Below are positions 54,901 through 62,022 of a stretch of DNA of 64,000 bases, in pieces (within the stretch, counting starts at the first letter, position 1; each line of letters starts with the position of its first letter). Origin of the DNA: Geothrix sp. 21YS21S-4 (GTDB taxonomy: Bacteria; Acidobacteriota; Holophagae; Holophagales; Holophagaceae); assembly GCF_030845995.1 (NCBI RefSeq), contig NZ_CP132719.1:1054001-1118000 (forward strand). Direction: 5' to 3'. The position numbers were made by a program, and so were the translations under genes. The notes beneath the pieces are model-generated. The model was not told the DNA's origin, did no database searches, and saw only the letters and a list, made by a program, of their open reading frames with translations.

Positions 54901-55106
54901 ACGACGGCCTGTTCGCCGCCTTCCCCAACCCCTGGAACCCCAAGCGGATGATGACGGTCATCCTCGCCAACAGCCGCGTCCAGCAGTGGGCCATGACCAA
55001 AGCCCTCCCCCGCGGCCTGCCCGGCTGGGCCGTCTACCGGGGAAGCGAAATCCAGGTGAAGGGACACGCCGAGCCCGGCGGCTTCTCGATCGAGCTCAAG
55101 CCCTGA
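51987..55106 (+). CDS. Secreted C45/phospholipase B-like Ntn hydrolase fused to a peptidase-M1-like C-terminal region
   Basis: 1039 residues, with a signal peptide (1-21). An N-terminal beta-rich domain (about 25-160) is followed by an acyl-transferase/Ntn-hydrolase-like domain (about 165-620): HCSSFVA puts a candidate nucleophile cysteine at residue 314, then FIFTQMFMWNGYTG, WYLNASGLVMGETT and WANNNNRDPEV. From about 640 it resembles the non-catalytic end of M1 aminopeptidases (HQLRLHLGNAAFARAM, ILKPWIERADLP) plus a region about 830-1039 without a known role. Family: C45 enzymes self-cleave to expose the cysteine and hydrolyse acyl amides. The fusion is unusual. RBS GCGGAGG before ATG. Confidence 0.72.
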   Translation: MIRSLRAGLLMALATLAAVAADLPVSGWALKPGSTAKAAGLRLEAAAEGSEAVLASAPVALQVGELYRLSATIRAEGVKADALARYPTPLGACLAMESFPFTNASQSVAGTSERKVSVLFLATSPSDRVQLHLGRNGKATGAAAFSAVKLEKVEDITEFIPMQTVRWAGKGFRYEMGGWTFLHIEGAPYARGRQHGELMADEIVRYVTKLGVLKNAADPVRGWNDQRQTADALFFRKYDVEYLEEMKGITDGAVKAGAKFKGRDLDLLDIVTLNSAVDMSSLQDGLAHAPNPLTGRTFMTGDDEAAKGGEGDHCSSFVATKGATKSGRFIFTQMFMWNGYTGTEWNVMLDIVPEKGKRLVMQTFAGGIHSGTDWYLNASGLVMGETTVGQTPFNADGTPQSNRIRKAAQYAGGIDEAAAILFKQNNGLYTNDWTMADAKTDEGACFLLGTEKTKLWRTGSKGKAADTPGGHRDFIWANNNNRDPEVRGEYVSNPDNAPADLAFNTWNRDIAFQEAFRTYGKGGFDIDSATRLMATSPINRPHACDAKLTTAEMAEKLVFIAHQGKTTLREKMVGGRWIADLPGATPHLTHGYTAFSPIWITEKLQAAKAAWKPEKPAKAAPAPDVAAVKEAFSYDAKGLWTGTVRPASDADNWFVSGSAAYWQQLKNLPGVPAKAYEAQAAALADLTTRHLWLDAKEGAQAPAATATDYGRYGAYQIPRIRGAFALHQLRLHLGNAAFARAMGAVQSRYAGKAASTSQILKALSDGAGKDVSPILKPWIERADLPAPRVRAHVEKAGEAFEVKVEVEQTGAAYPFIAFASLETDKGARLERLEVKDAKASFTLRSDARPTRLAFNTGNDVPLARGNFWVPGNLLDDWSAGLLVVGTGREIEAQRTLALNYREVLADNMTEVLLPLKPDAEVSDADLAASDLVVFGGPADNGVLARLQAEGRLPFQAGPGWFAWQGRTYGRPDDGLFAAFPNPWNPKRMMTVILANSRVQQWAMTKALPRGLPGWAVYRGSEIQVKGHAEPGGFSIELKP

Positions 55107-55110
55107 ACCA

Positions 55111-55128
55111 AGGCCGATCCGTCGGCCT
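55111..55128 (+). terminator. Intrinsic terminator after the C45 gene
   Basis: AGGCCGA/TCGGCCT stem with TCCG loop, followed by CTTTA, 5 bases after the stop codon. Confidence 0.7.
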
Positions 55129-55188
55129 CTTTATCCCAGGCAGCGCCGCCGCTAGCCTGGGGAGAAATCCTTTCCACAGGAGCGCGCG

Positions 55189-56442
55189 GTGACTGAGGTA
55201 GCCCAGGGCCTCCCGAGGCTTGCTGAGCGATACCGGGAGGACCCGGAATCGGTGCATCGGACGTGGTTCCTCGGCGAGGACCGGTTGAAGGCGTTTCGCA
55301 CGATCCGCCGGGGCGTGCAGACCGTGGTGGATGACATCCTGGCGGGGCGGTTCCCCCAGGACTACCGCGGCTCCAGCCTGGAAGTGGTGATGATGGCCAT
55401 CACCGAACAGAAGCAGGTGTTCCAGGGGGCGGCCCACGCCTTCTACTGGAAGCCCAAGCTGCGGATCCCGGACATCTACGAGGACCGGGCCAACCAGCTC
55501 GCCTTCGCCCGTTTCCTGTCGGAGGTCCTGCACGCGACGAAGGAAGACCAGATCCTCCAGGCGATCGCGACCCTCGACCGCCTGCGGATCAAGGGACTGG
55601 GTCCCGCCGCGGCGAACATCCTCTACTTCCTGCATCCGACGCTGGTTCCCCCCTTCAACACCGCGATCCTGAACGGCTTCAATGCCCTGACGGGAGCGCG
55701 TCTGAGGCTGGGATCCTGGGCGGACTATCTGACGCTGCGCGCCGCCATCCTGGAGTTGAACGCCGGCCATCTACCCCTCTTCTCGAAGGATCTGGGTGCC
55801 TTCTGCGGCCTGCTGTTCGAGATCGGAATCGGGAAGGTCGCCACGGAGGGCTCGGTGGAAGCGGCCCTGGCCTTTGAAGCGAAGAAACGCGAAAAGGTGC
55901 TCGAGAAGCGGCATCGGGAAGTCGAGGAGGACGCCGAGGAAATCGGGGCCCATGCCCGCATGCAGGCCCATCTCCTGCGCATCGGCCAGTCCGTCGGGTA
56001 CCAGGTGTGGGTGGCCCGGAACGATCGCAGCGTCCCCTGCCACTACGGCGGCACGTTGGGCGAGCAGTCGCTTCCTGCCCTTCCGTTGGAGGGCCTGTCC
56101 CCGGAGGTCCGCGGCACCATCGAACTGATCGATGTGCTCTGGCTCCAGAACGGCAACGTGACCTGCGCCTTCGAGGTGGAGAAAAGCACCTCGATCTATT
56201 CCGGCATCCTGCGGCTGCAGGACCTGAGCCTGTCGCTGCCGGAACCGGCGCCCCACCTGTATCTGATCGCTCCCGACGCCCGGGAGGGCGAGGTGCGGGC
56301 CCAGCTCGCGCGCCCCGCTTTCGCCCAGCTTCGGAACCGGCCCGGCCTCATCACCTTCAGGGACTTGGAGGACCACTGCGAGGCCATCTGCCGCTTCGGG
56401 GCCGACCGGGACGTGCTCCGCCGGCTGGCCAAGGTGGTCTGA
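55189..56442 (+). CDS. HhH-containing protein with a restriction-endonuclease-like C-terminal domain
   Basis: 417 residues from GTG 55189, with CAGGAGC upstream. The N-terminus (1-120) is helical, then a helix-hairpin-helix at 133-150 ([15 protein letters not shown]), as in DNA-repair glycosylase-type folds. Residues 310-345 read IDVLW...[18 protein letters not shown]: an acidic residue (D315) upstream of E329-x-E331-K, the layout of PD-(D/E)xK-type nucleases, and of BamHI in the D...ExE form. No DNA methyltransferase, helicase or other defence gene adjoins it. A stand-alone nuclease or DNA-binding defence factor is inferred; function unproven. Confidence 0.6.
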   Translation: MTEVAQGLPRLAERYREDPESVHRTWFLGEDRLKAFRTIRRGVQTVVDDILAGRFPQDYRGSSLEVVMMAITEQKQVFQGAAHAFYWKPKLRIPDIYEDRANQLAFARFLSEVLHATKEDQILQAIATLDRLRIKGLGPAAANILYFLHPTLVPPFNTAILNGFNALTGARLRLGSWADYLTLRAAILELNAGHLPLFSKDLGAFCGLLFEIGIGKVATEGSVEAALAFEAKKREKVLEKRHREVEEDAEEIGAHARMQAHLLRIGQSVGYQVWVARNDRSVPCHYGGTLGEQSLPALPLEGLSPEVRGTIELIDVLWLQNGNVTCAFEVEKSTSIYSGILRLQDLSLSLPEPAPHLYLIAPDAREGEVRAQLARPAFAQLRNRPGLITFRDLEDHCEAICRFGADRDVLRRLAKVV

Positions 56443-56452
56443 GCCGCAGGGG

Positions 56453-56884
56453 TCAGATCGAGTACCCGTGGCTGTCCACCTCCAGCGCCTGCTGTTTGGC
56501 GGCGAGGTCGGCGAGGGTGGTGGTGCGGAGGACGGTCCGCGCTGCGTCGGTGGTGCGGGTCCAGAGGTCGCGGACGGCGCGGGCGCCGGCGGGGGCGTCC
56601 AGGGCCAGGGGACTGCCGCCGCCGAGGCGGCCTTCCAGGGCCTCCAGCACGTCCAGGGCGGTGATGTGGCTGGGGTGCCGGGCCAGCTCGCAGCCGCCGC
56701 TGGGGCCGCGCTGGACCTTCACCAATCCGGCGGCCTTGAGGGGACCCAGGAGGACGCGCAGGAATTTGGGCGGCAGATCCTGGCGGCCGGCGGAGGCCTC
56801 CACCTGCACGGGGCCGCGGCCCGCGTGGAGGGCGAGATCCACCATGAACTGGAGCCCGTACCGCCCCTTTGCCGACGCCTTCAT
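56453..56884 (-). CDS. Rrf2-family transcriptional regulator (CymR-like)
   Basis: 143 residues. Winged-helix start as in IscR/CymR/NsrR (SAKGRYGLQFMVDLALH, QDLPPKFLRVLLGPLKAAGLV). It contains no cysteines, so it cannot bind an Fe-S cluster as IscR does; this resembles CymR, which in Gram-positives senses cysteine synthase. It faces cysK across a 113-base AT-rich gap and probably represses cysK and itself. The promoter on its own strand is convincing. Confidence 0.87.
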   Translation of the reverse strand: MKASAKGRYGLQFMVDLALHAGRGPVQVEASAGRQDLPPKFLRVLLGPLKAAGLVKVQRGPSGGCELARHPSHITALDVLEALEGRLGGGSPLALDAPAGARAVRDLWTRTTDAARTVLRTTTLADLAAKQQALEVDSHGYSI

Positions 56885-56907
56885 GCGATGCTCCGATGTA
56901 CAGATAC

Positions 56908-56936
56908 ATAATAAAATGAATTAACAAACTTGACAA
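56908..56936 (-). promoter_or_regulatory. Promoter of the Rrf2 regulator gene
   Basis: Minus strand: TTGTCA (56936-56931), 17-base spacer, TATTAT (56913-56908), 24 bases before the start. Strong match to sigma-70 consensus in a GC-rich genome. It overlaps the cysK -35 region, fitting autoregulation. Confidence 0.8.
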
Positions 56937-56957
56937 TTTGTTTTTCGCCTCCATCCT
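56930..56957 (+). promoter_or_regulatory. Candidate cysK promoter overlapping the regulator promoter
   Basis: Perfect -35 TTGACA (56930-56935), 16-base spacer, CATCCT as a poor -10 (56952-56957), and about 40 bases to the cysK ATG. The shared -35 region with the divergent regulator suggests joint control, and the weak -10 suggests need for activation or anti-repression. Confidence 0.5.
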
Positions 56958-56997
56958 GGAAGGAATTCGGCTCGCACCGACATCCCAGGAGGAACGC

Positions 56998-57954
56998 ATG
57001 GCCCGGCCCACTGATCGTCCCAACCGCGTCGAGCACGCCTACGAGCTGGTGGGCTACACGCCCGTCGTCCGGCTCAACCGCGTGGTGCCGGAAGGTTCCG
57101 CCAAGGTCTACGTGAAGCTGGAGAGCGCCAATCCCGGCGGCAGCGTGAAGGACCGCATCGCCCTGAGCATGGTGGAGGACGCGGAGAAGCGCGGCGCGCT
57201 GAAGGCCGGCATGACGCTGCTGGAAGCCACCAGCGGAAACACGGGCATCGGCTTGGCGTTCGTGGCCGCCGCCAAGGGCTACAAGATCACCCTGGTGATG
57301 CCGGACACCATGACCCTGGAACGCCGCGCCCTGCTGAAGGCCTACGGCGCGGAGCTGGTGCTGACGCCCGGCTCCGGCGGGATGAAGGCCGCGGTGGACA
57401 AGGCCCAGGAGCTGGCGGACGCCGATCCTTCCTACTTCCTGGTGCGGCAGTTCGACAACCCCGCCAATCCCGACGTCCACCGCCGCACCACCGCGCTGGA
57501 GATCCTGGAGCAGGTGCCCGAGTTGGACGCCTTCGTGGCCGGCGTGGGCACCGGCGGCACCGTGACGGGCGTGGGCGAGATCCTGGCCCAGAAGAAACCC
57601 GGAACCCTCGTCGTGGCCGTGGAGCCCGAGACCTCGCCCCTGCTCAGCACCGGGCAGGCCGGCCCCCACAAGATCCAGGGCATCGGCCCCAACTTCGTGC
57701 CGGGCATCCTGAACCGGCAGGCCTTCCAGCGCATCCGCCCCGTGGGCTACGACGACGCCATCGCCACGGCCCGGCGCCTGGCGCGGGAAGAGGGCCTGCT
57801 CACCGGGATCAGCACCGGCGCCATCGTGTTCGCAGCCCTGGAAGTGGCGAAGGAGCTGGGCGCGGGCAAGACGGTGGTCGCGGTCCTGTGCGACACCGGC
57901 GAGCGCTACCTGACCCATCCGCTGTTCGCGGAGATCGACGGGCCCGCCATCTGA
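56998..57954 (+). CDS. cysK: Cysteine synthase A (O-acetylserine sulfhydrylase)
   Basis: 318 residues from ATG 56998, preceded by AGGAGG. Makes cysteine from O-acetylserine and sulfide with PLP. Visible: ESANPGGSVKDRIAL with the PLP lysine, EATSGNTGIGLAFVAAAKGYK in part, GVGTGGTVTGVG, and DTGERYLTHPLF at the end. Full length for CysK. Divergent from the Rrf2/CymR-like regulator, the pairing known from firmicutes where CymR uses CysK as co-repressor. Confidence 0.95.
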   Translation: MARPTDRPNRVEHAYELVGYTPVVRLNRVVPEGSAKVYVKLESANPGGSVKDRIALSMVEDAEKRGALKAGMTLLEATSGNTGIGLAFVAAAKGYKITLVMPDTMTLERRALLKAYGAELVLTPGSGGMKAAVDKAQELADADPSYFLVRQFDNPANPDVHRRTTALEILEQVPELDAFVAGVGTGGTVTGVGEILAQKKPGTLVVAVEPETSPLLSTGQAGPHKIQGIGPNFVPGILNRQAFQRIRPVGYDDAIATARRLAREEGLLTGISTGAIVFAALEVAKELGAGKTVVAVLCDTGERYLTHPLFAEIDGPAI

Positions 57955-57970
57955 GGGATGGAAAGAGGGG

Positions 57971-58048
57971 TTAACCGCCGATGTCGCAGAGGGCGCAGAT
58001 GAAAGCTTGCGAGGCTTTTTCATCGGCGGCCATCTGCGGTTGAAATTC
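57971..58048. repeat. Inverted interspersed repeat C
   Basis: Left arm 57971-58004, with the AACCGCCGATG core, and right arm 58015-58048, whose reverse complement has CAACCGCAGATG and GCCGATGAAA. The left arm also contains a tandem-like CGCAGATGA. It lies between cysK and the CAP gene and looks like the AACCGCAGATG-type short repeats seen in many bacterial genomes. Confidence 0.6.
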
Positions 58049-58075
58049 ATTTATCGTCGACCTTCGGAGGTGCCC

Positions 58076-58699
58076 ATGGGGCTGGCCGCGCTGGTGTTCG
58101 CGACGCTGGCGCTGGGCGCCCAGGCGCCGCCCCAGGAGAAGGCCACGGCCTTCGAGCGGGCGGTGGTGCAGGAGATGAGCGACGCCCGGGCGCGGCCCCG
58201 GGCGTACGCGGCCCATCTGCGGGAGCTGCGTCCCTACTTCGAGGGCGCGCTGTGGAAACGGCCGGACCGCGTGCCCCTGCGGACCGAGGAAGGGGTGGCG
58301 GCGCTTGATGAGGCCGTGGCCTTTCTCGAATCCCTCCAGCCCATGGGGCCCTTGCGCTTCAACGAGGGCCTGGCGAGGGCCGCGCGGGCCCATGCCCGGG
58401 ACATCGGTCCCCGGGGCAGCCTCGACCACGCGGGGGCGGACGGCAGCTCGCTGTCGGCGCGGCTGAACCGTTTGGGGGCGTGGCACGGGCTGATCGCCGA
58501 GAACATCGCCACCTACGAGGACGACCCGCGCCAGGTGGTCCTCCAACTGATCATCGACGACGGGGTGGCGTCCCGCGGTCACCGCCGGAGCCTCTTCAAT
58601 CCGGATCTCCACCAGGCCGGGGCGGGCGTCGCGCCCCATCGCCAGTACCGCACGATCATCGTCATCGACTACGCGGACGGCTTCGTGGAGCGACGCTGA
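58076..58699 (+). CDS. Secreted CAP (SCP/PR1)-domain protein
   Basis: 207 residues from ATG 58076, with CGGAGG upstream; signal peptide AALVFATLALGAQAP. The CAP fold is visible: RAVVQEMSDARARPRAY, RAHARDIGPRGSLDHAG, LIAENIATYEDDP, HRRSLFNPDLHQAGAGVAPH (each in part), with the two His and Glu of the cavity region. Periplasmic or surface protein of unknown activity; some CAP proteins bind sterols or lipids. It precedes the mla operon. Confidence 0.87.
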   Translation: MGLAALVFATLALGAQAPPQEKATAFERAVVQEMSDARARPRAYAAHLRELRPYFEGALWKRPDRVPLRTEEGVAALDEAVAFLESLQPMGPLRFNEGLARAARAHARDIGPRGSLDHAGADGSSLSARLNRLGAWHGLIAENIATYEDDPRQVVLQLIIDDGVASRGHRRSLFNPDLHQAGAGVAPHRQYRTIIVIDYADGFVERR

Positions 58700-58744
58700 G
58701 GGCGGACCGTTCCTGCTAGCCTGGGCCCTTACCTCGGGTGAGAG

Positions 58745-59533
58745 ATGGCTTTCCTTGCGCGGCTCGGCGCGCCGGTGCGCCGCTTCCTGGCCTTCCTCGG
58801 AGCCCAGGCGCGGCTGTGCGGAAGCACGATCCGCCACGGAGCCGCCCTGCGCTCCGGCCAGTGGGCGGTGGTGGGAGAGCAGATCCGCCTCCAGGTGAGG
58901 TTCACGGGATTGGATGCGGCCGGGCTGGTGATGGGAACGGCCTTCCTCCTCGGGGCGGTGACGCTGATCCAGGCCTTCAGCCAGCTGTCCGCCCTCGGCG
59001 CCGAGCGCTATGTGGGCGCCCTGATGGTGGTGATCGTCCTGCGGGAACTGGGCCCGCTGCTGACGGCGATGCTGGTGATCGGGCGCAGCGCCACGGCCAT
59101 GGCCGCCGAACTGGGCGCCATGCAGTTGAACGGCGAGGTGGAGGCGTTGGTGGTCCACGGGGTGGACCCCTACCAGTACCTCCTGCTGCCGCGGTGGGCG
59201 GGGGCGGTGGTCTCCCTCTTCGCCCTGGTGGCGCTGTTCGACGGGGCCGCGCTCGCCGGAGGATTCGCGGTGGTGCGCCTGAATCACGGTGTCACCTTCG
59301 GGTTCTTCATGGAATCGGTGCGACAGTCCCTGTCCAACCTGGATTTCGCCGCCACGCTGCTCAAGGTGGGGCTGTTCGGCAGCGCGATCACCTTCCAGGC
59401 CTGCCATTTCGGCCTCGGGATCCGCCGCAGCCGCACCGAGATCCCCCAGGCCGTCACCCGGACGGTGGTGGCGACGCTGGTGTCCGTGTTCCTCGTCGAC
59501 GGCCTCGTGGCCGCGCTGTTCTACGCCCGATGA
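58745..59533 (+). CDS. mlaE: MlaE-family ABC permease
   Basis: 262 residues, about five helices, with the hallmark MlaE loop (VIVLRELGPLLTAMLVIGRSATAMAAELGAM in part) that couples to the ATPase. It moves phospholipids between the membranes with MlaF and MlaD. Its stop overlaps the mlaF start (ATGA). Confidence 0.93.
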   Translation: MAFLARLGAPVRRFLAFLGAQARLCGSTIRHGAALRSGQWAVVGEQIRLQVRFTGLDAAGLVMGTAFLLGAVTLIQAFSQLSALGAERYVGALMVVIVLRELGPLLTAMLVIGRSATAMAAELGAMQLNGEVEALVVHGVDPYQYLLLPRWAGAVVSLFALVALFDGAALAGGFAVVRLNHGVTFGFFMESVRQSLSNLDFAATLLKVGLFGSAITFQACHFGLGIRRSRTEIPQAVTRTVVATLVSVFLVDGLVAALFYAR

Positions 59534-60159
59534 TCGAAGTCCGCGGCCTCGCCTGCGACACGCCCGAGGGCCGGCCCCTGCTGGAGGGGCTCGACCTGGA
59601 CGTGGCGCGGGGCGGAACCCTGCTGGTGACGGGAGCCAGCGGTTCCGGCAAGAGCCGGTTGCTCAAGGCCATCGCCGGGATCGAGGCTCCGCGGGCCGGA
59701 GGCGTGAAGGTGGCAGGAGGAGGCCGCGTCCGGATGGGATTCGCATTCGCGGAGGGCGGTCTCCTGTCCAACCTCAGCCTGGCGGAGAACCTGGCGCTGC
59801 CCCTGCGCTTCCTGGGCCTTTCGCGGGCCGAGGCGCACCGCCGGGCGGAGGCGGCCCTCGATCGGCTGGATCTGCGGCTGGTGGCGGACCTGCGCCCCCA
59901 TGCCGTGGGCGCCTCCGCCCGGAAGCGCGCCAACCTGGCCCGGGTGCTGGCGCTGGCGCCCGACCTGATCCTCCTGGACGACCCGCTCGAAGGGCTGGAT
60001 GCCGCCGACCGCGCGACCGCCCTGGCGCTGATTCTCGGGTGGGCCGCCGATCCGGAGGTCACCCTGCTCCTCGCCGCGGAGGACGCCGCGGCCTTTCCCG
60101 GGTTGGAGGCTCCGCGGCTGGAGCTCCGGAATTCTTCCCTTCCAGCGGAGGCGCCATGA
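59530..60159 (+). CDS. mlaF: MlaF-like ABC ATPase with degenerate catalytic motifs
   Basis: 209 residues, shorter than E. coli MlaF. Walker A is intact (GASGSGKS, 35-42), but the Q-loop glutamine is replaced (FAFAEGG, A74), the LSGGM signature is VGASA (126-130), the Walker B glutamate is aspartate (ILLDDPLEGLD, 151), and the switch histidine is absent (AAED, 182-185). Its place between mlaE and mlaD with 4-base overlaps on both sides shows it is expressed with them. It may bind ATP but hydrolyse it poorly, or need another ATPase. Confidence 0.87.
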   Translation: MIEVRGLACDTPEGRPLLEGLDLDVARGGTLLVTGASGSGKSRLLKAIAGIEAPRAGGVKVAGGGRVRMGFAFAEGGLLSNLSLAENLALPLRFLGLSRAEAHRRAEAALDRLDLRLVADLRPHAVGASARKRANLARVLALAPDLILLDDPLEGLDAADRATALALILGWAADPEVTLLLAAEDAAAFPGLEAPRLELRNSSLPAEAP

Positions 60160-61121
60160 ACTTCGACAAGCAGGACGTCCGTCTCGGCTGCTTCGTCCTC
60201 CTGGCGCTGGCCCTGTTCGGAGGCCTGGTGGCCTACAAGAACGCCGGGGCGGTGACCGAGCGCACCTACCGGCTGCGGGTGCGGCTGGACGGCATGGAGG
60301 GCCTCGGGCCGGGCACGGACGTGCAGCTCAAGGGCTACCGCGTGGGCCGCGTGGAGCGGGTGGACCTGCTGCGCGAAGGGGAGGACTACCGCTTCCGCGC
60401 CGTCATCGCCGTGCGCGAGGACATCCGGCTGTGGCGGGGCACCCGTGCCGTCGTCGCGCCCAAGGGCGTGGGCGGCGCGGTGCTCGACCTGCGCCTTCCG
60501 GAGCTCGCCCAGCGGACCGTCCCGCTGGCGGAGGGCGAGGAAATCGCCGGCGAAGAGGGCGCGTCTCCGGGCCGCATCCTGGAGCGGGCGGATGGCCTGC
60601 TCGCGAACCTGAACCTGTCGCTGGACGCGCTGCGGGACCGCCTCCGGACGCGGGGCGTGGATGACTTCCTGGAGCATCCGGCGGTGGCGCGCTCCCTTCG
60701 CTCCCTGGACGCGACGCTGGCGGAATTCCAGGCCCTGGCGCGGGAAGGGCGGGGCGTTGCGGCCCACGCGGACCGCAGCATGGCGGGGGCGGACCGGGCC
60801 CTCGCCGACCTGGAGAAGAGCCTGAGCCTGACCCGGGGCCTGCTGGAAGCGCGGCAGCCGGAGCTGGACCGCATCGTGACGGGGCTGGCGTCGGTGCTCC
60901 AGCAGGCGGACGGCGCCCTCGGGCGCTTCCGGACGGAGGAGCAGCCGGAAGTGGACGCCAGTCTGCGCGCGCTTCGCCGCTCGCTGGAATCCGCGGAGGA
61001 ACTGCTCCAGTTGCTCAAGCAGCGGCCCAGCCGGGCGGTGTGGGGACAGCCCGGGGACGCGGAGCGCGAACGGGCGCGAAAGGCCGCGGAGGCGGCCCGC
61101 AAGGGCTCAGATCCCAAGTAG
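60156..61121 (+). CDS. mlaD: MlaD-type MCE-domain substrate-binding protein
   Basis: 321 residues. One N-terminal helix (about 10-28, CFVLLALALFGGLVAYK), then the MCE domain (about 38-120: GLGPGTDVQLKGYRVGRVE). The C-terminal half is a long charged helix-rich region (about 150-300), longer than E. coli MlaD and likely a coiled-coil tunnel or stalk as in longer MCE proteins. Start overlaps mlaF (ATGA). Confidence 0.92.
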   Translation: MNFDKQDVRLGCFVLLALALFGGLVAYKNAGAVTERTYRLRVRLDGMEGLGPGTDVQLKGYRVGRVERVDLLREGEDYRFRAVIAVREDIRLWRGTRAVVAPKGVGGAVLDLRLPELAQRTVPLAEGEEIAGEEGASPGRILERADGLLANLNLSLDALRDRLRTRGVDDFLEHPAVARSLRSLDATLAEFQALAREGRGVAAHADRSMAGADRALADLEKSLSLTRGLLEARQPELDRIVTGLASVLQQADGALGRFRTEEQPEVDASLRALRRSLESAEELLQLLKQRPSRAVWGQPGDAERERARKAAEAARKGSDPK

Positions 61122-61283
61122 GTCTTTGGATCGTTCGTTTTATATCCTTTCGGTGGAAGGGGCATGGTTTGAATTTTGCGACCTTGTTTCACGGGGGGCG
61201 CGCGGCATCCTGGGAAGGAACCTCAAGGCCGCCGCAGGCGGAATTCCCGGGTGCTCCCCGCGCCCCACTTCGCAGGAGCAACC

Positions 61284-61838
61284 ATGGGCAACCTGGCGAC
61301 CATCCGCAACGGCGTGAACGTGGAAGAGCTGGAGGCCATGCGGGCGCGGGTCGAGCAGGAGCCCGCGGGCGCGCAGTTCACCTTCCGGTCCCGCGTGAAG
61401 TGGATCAACCGGGCCCACTCCCAGAGCGCCTTCGGCTCGGTGTACGGCTGGGGCGAGGAGCACGCCCGGCCGGTTCCCCTATTTCTGGAAGGGGATGAAC
61501 CCGCGGTGCTGCTGGGCACGGACCTCGCGCCGACGCCCCGGGAAGCGGCCCTCCACGCCCTGGGAGCCTGCCTCAGCGCCACCTACGCCTATGCCGCCGC
61601 GGCCATGGGAATCGACATCGCCAGCCTCGGGTTCGACCTGGAGACGGACGCCGATCTGCGGGGGTTCTTCGAGACGGACCCTTCCGTCGGGCCCGGCCTT
61701 TCCCAGATCCGGATCAAGGTGAACCTCGCGTGCAGCGGGACGCCGGAAGAGGTGGAGGAACTCCACGCGCGGGCCGCCCGGACTTCGCCGCTTCTCGACG
61801 CGTTCCGGAATCCGGTGGACGTGCGCATCGAAACGTAG
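61284..61838 (+). CDS. OsmC/Ohr-family protein
   Basis: 184 residues from ATG 61284, with CAGGAG upstream. OsmC fold: PREAALHALGACLSATYAY with one of the two redox cysteines (ALGAC) and a C-terminal cysteine near VNLACSG. Ohr/OsmC proteins reduce organic hydroperoxides. Its first 60 residues are longer than in typical OsmC. The region 61122-61283 upstream holds a TATATC (61141-61146) but no clear promoter. Confidence 0.85.
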   Translation: MGNLATIRNGVNVEELEAMRARVEQEPAGAQFTFRSRVKWINRAHSQSAFGSVYGWGEEHARPVPLFLEGDEPAVLLGTDLAPTPREAALHALGACLSATYAYAAAAMGIDIASLGFDLETDADLRGFFETDPSVGPGLSQIRIKVNLACSGTPEEVEELHARAARTSPLLDAFRNPVDVRIET

Positions 61839-61881
61839 CGGAGAGGCGGAGCGACCGCCTGCGGCGAATTAAAGACCCACG

Positions 61882-61897
61882 CGTGATTTGAATCACA
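61882..61897. promoter_or_regulatory. CRP/FNR-like palindrome upstream of the PAS sensor gene
   Basis: CGTGATTTGAATCACA: both half-sites GTGA-N6-TCAC match the CRP-family consensus, differing only at the first base. It lies 126 bases before the sensor ATG. The cNMP-binding protein in this window lacks a DNA-binding domain, so the regulator would be encoded elsewhere. Confidence 0.5.
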
Positions 61898-62022
61898 GAT
61901 GCTGGTGTACAAGGGGTTCCTGGTGGGACATTGGAGTCCATCCGACCGGTCGCCTTCGTGCGCCGATCTGTCCTGTCCGGAAGTTCTGCCGGGATCTCCC
62001 GCACATTTTGGACGCGAGCCGA

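Noticed and set aside
51930-55067. Long reverse-strand open frame opposite the C45 gene (1045 codons)
   Set aside because: No recognisable domain; Gly/Val/Ala/His-rich pattern expected from the complement of a GC-rich gene.
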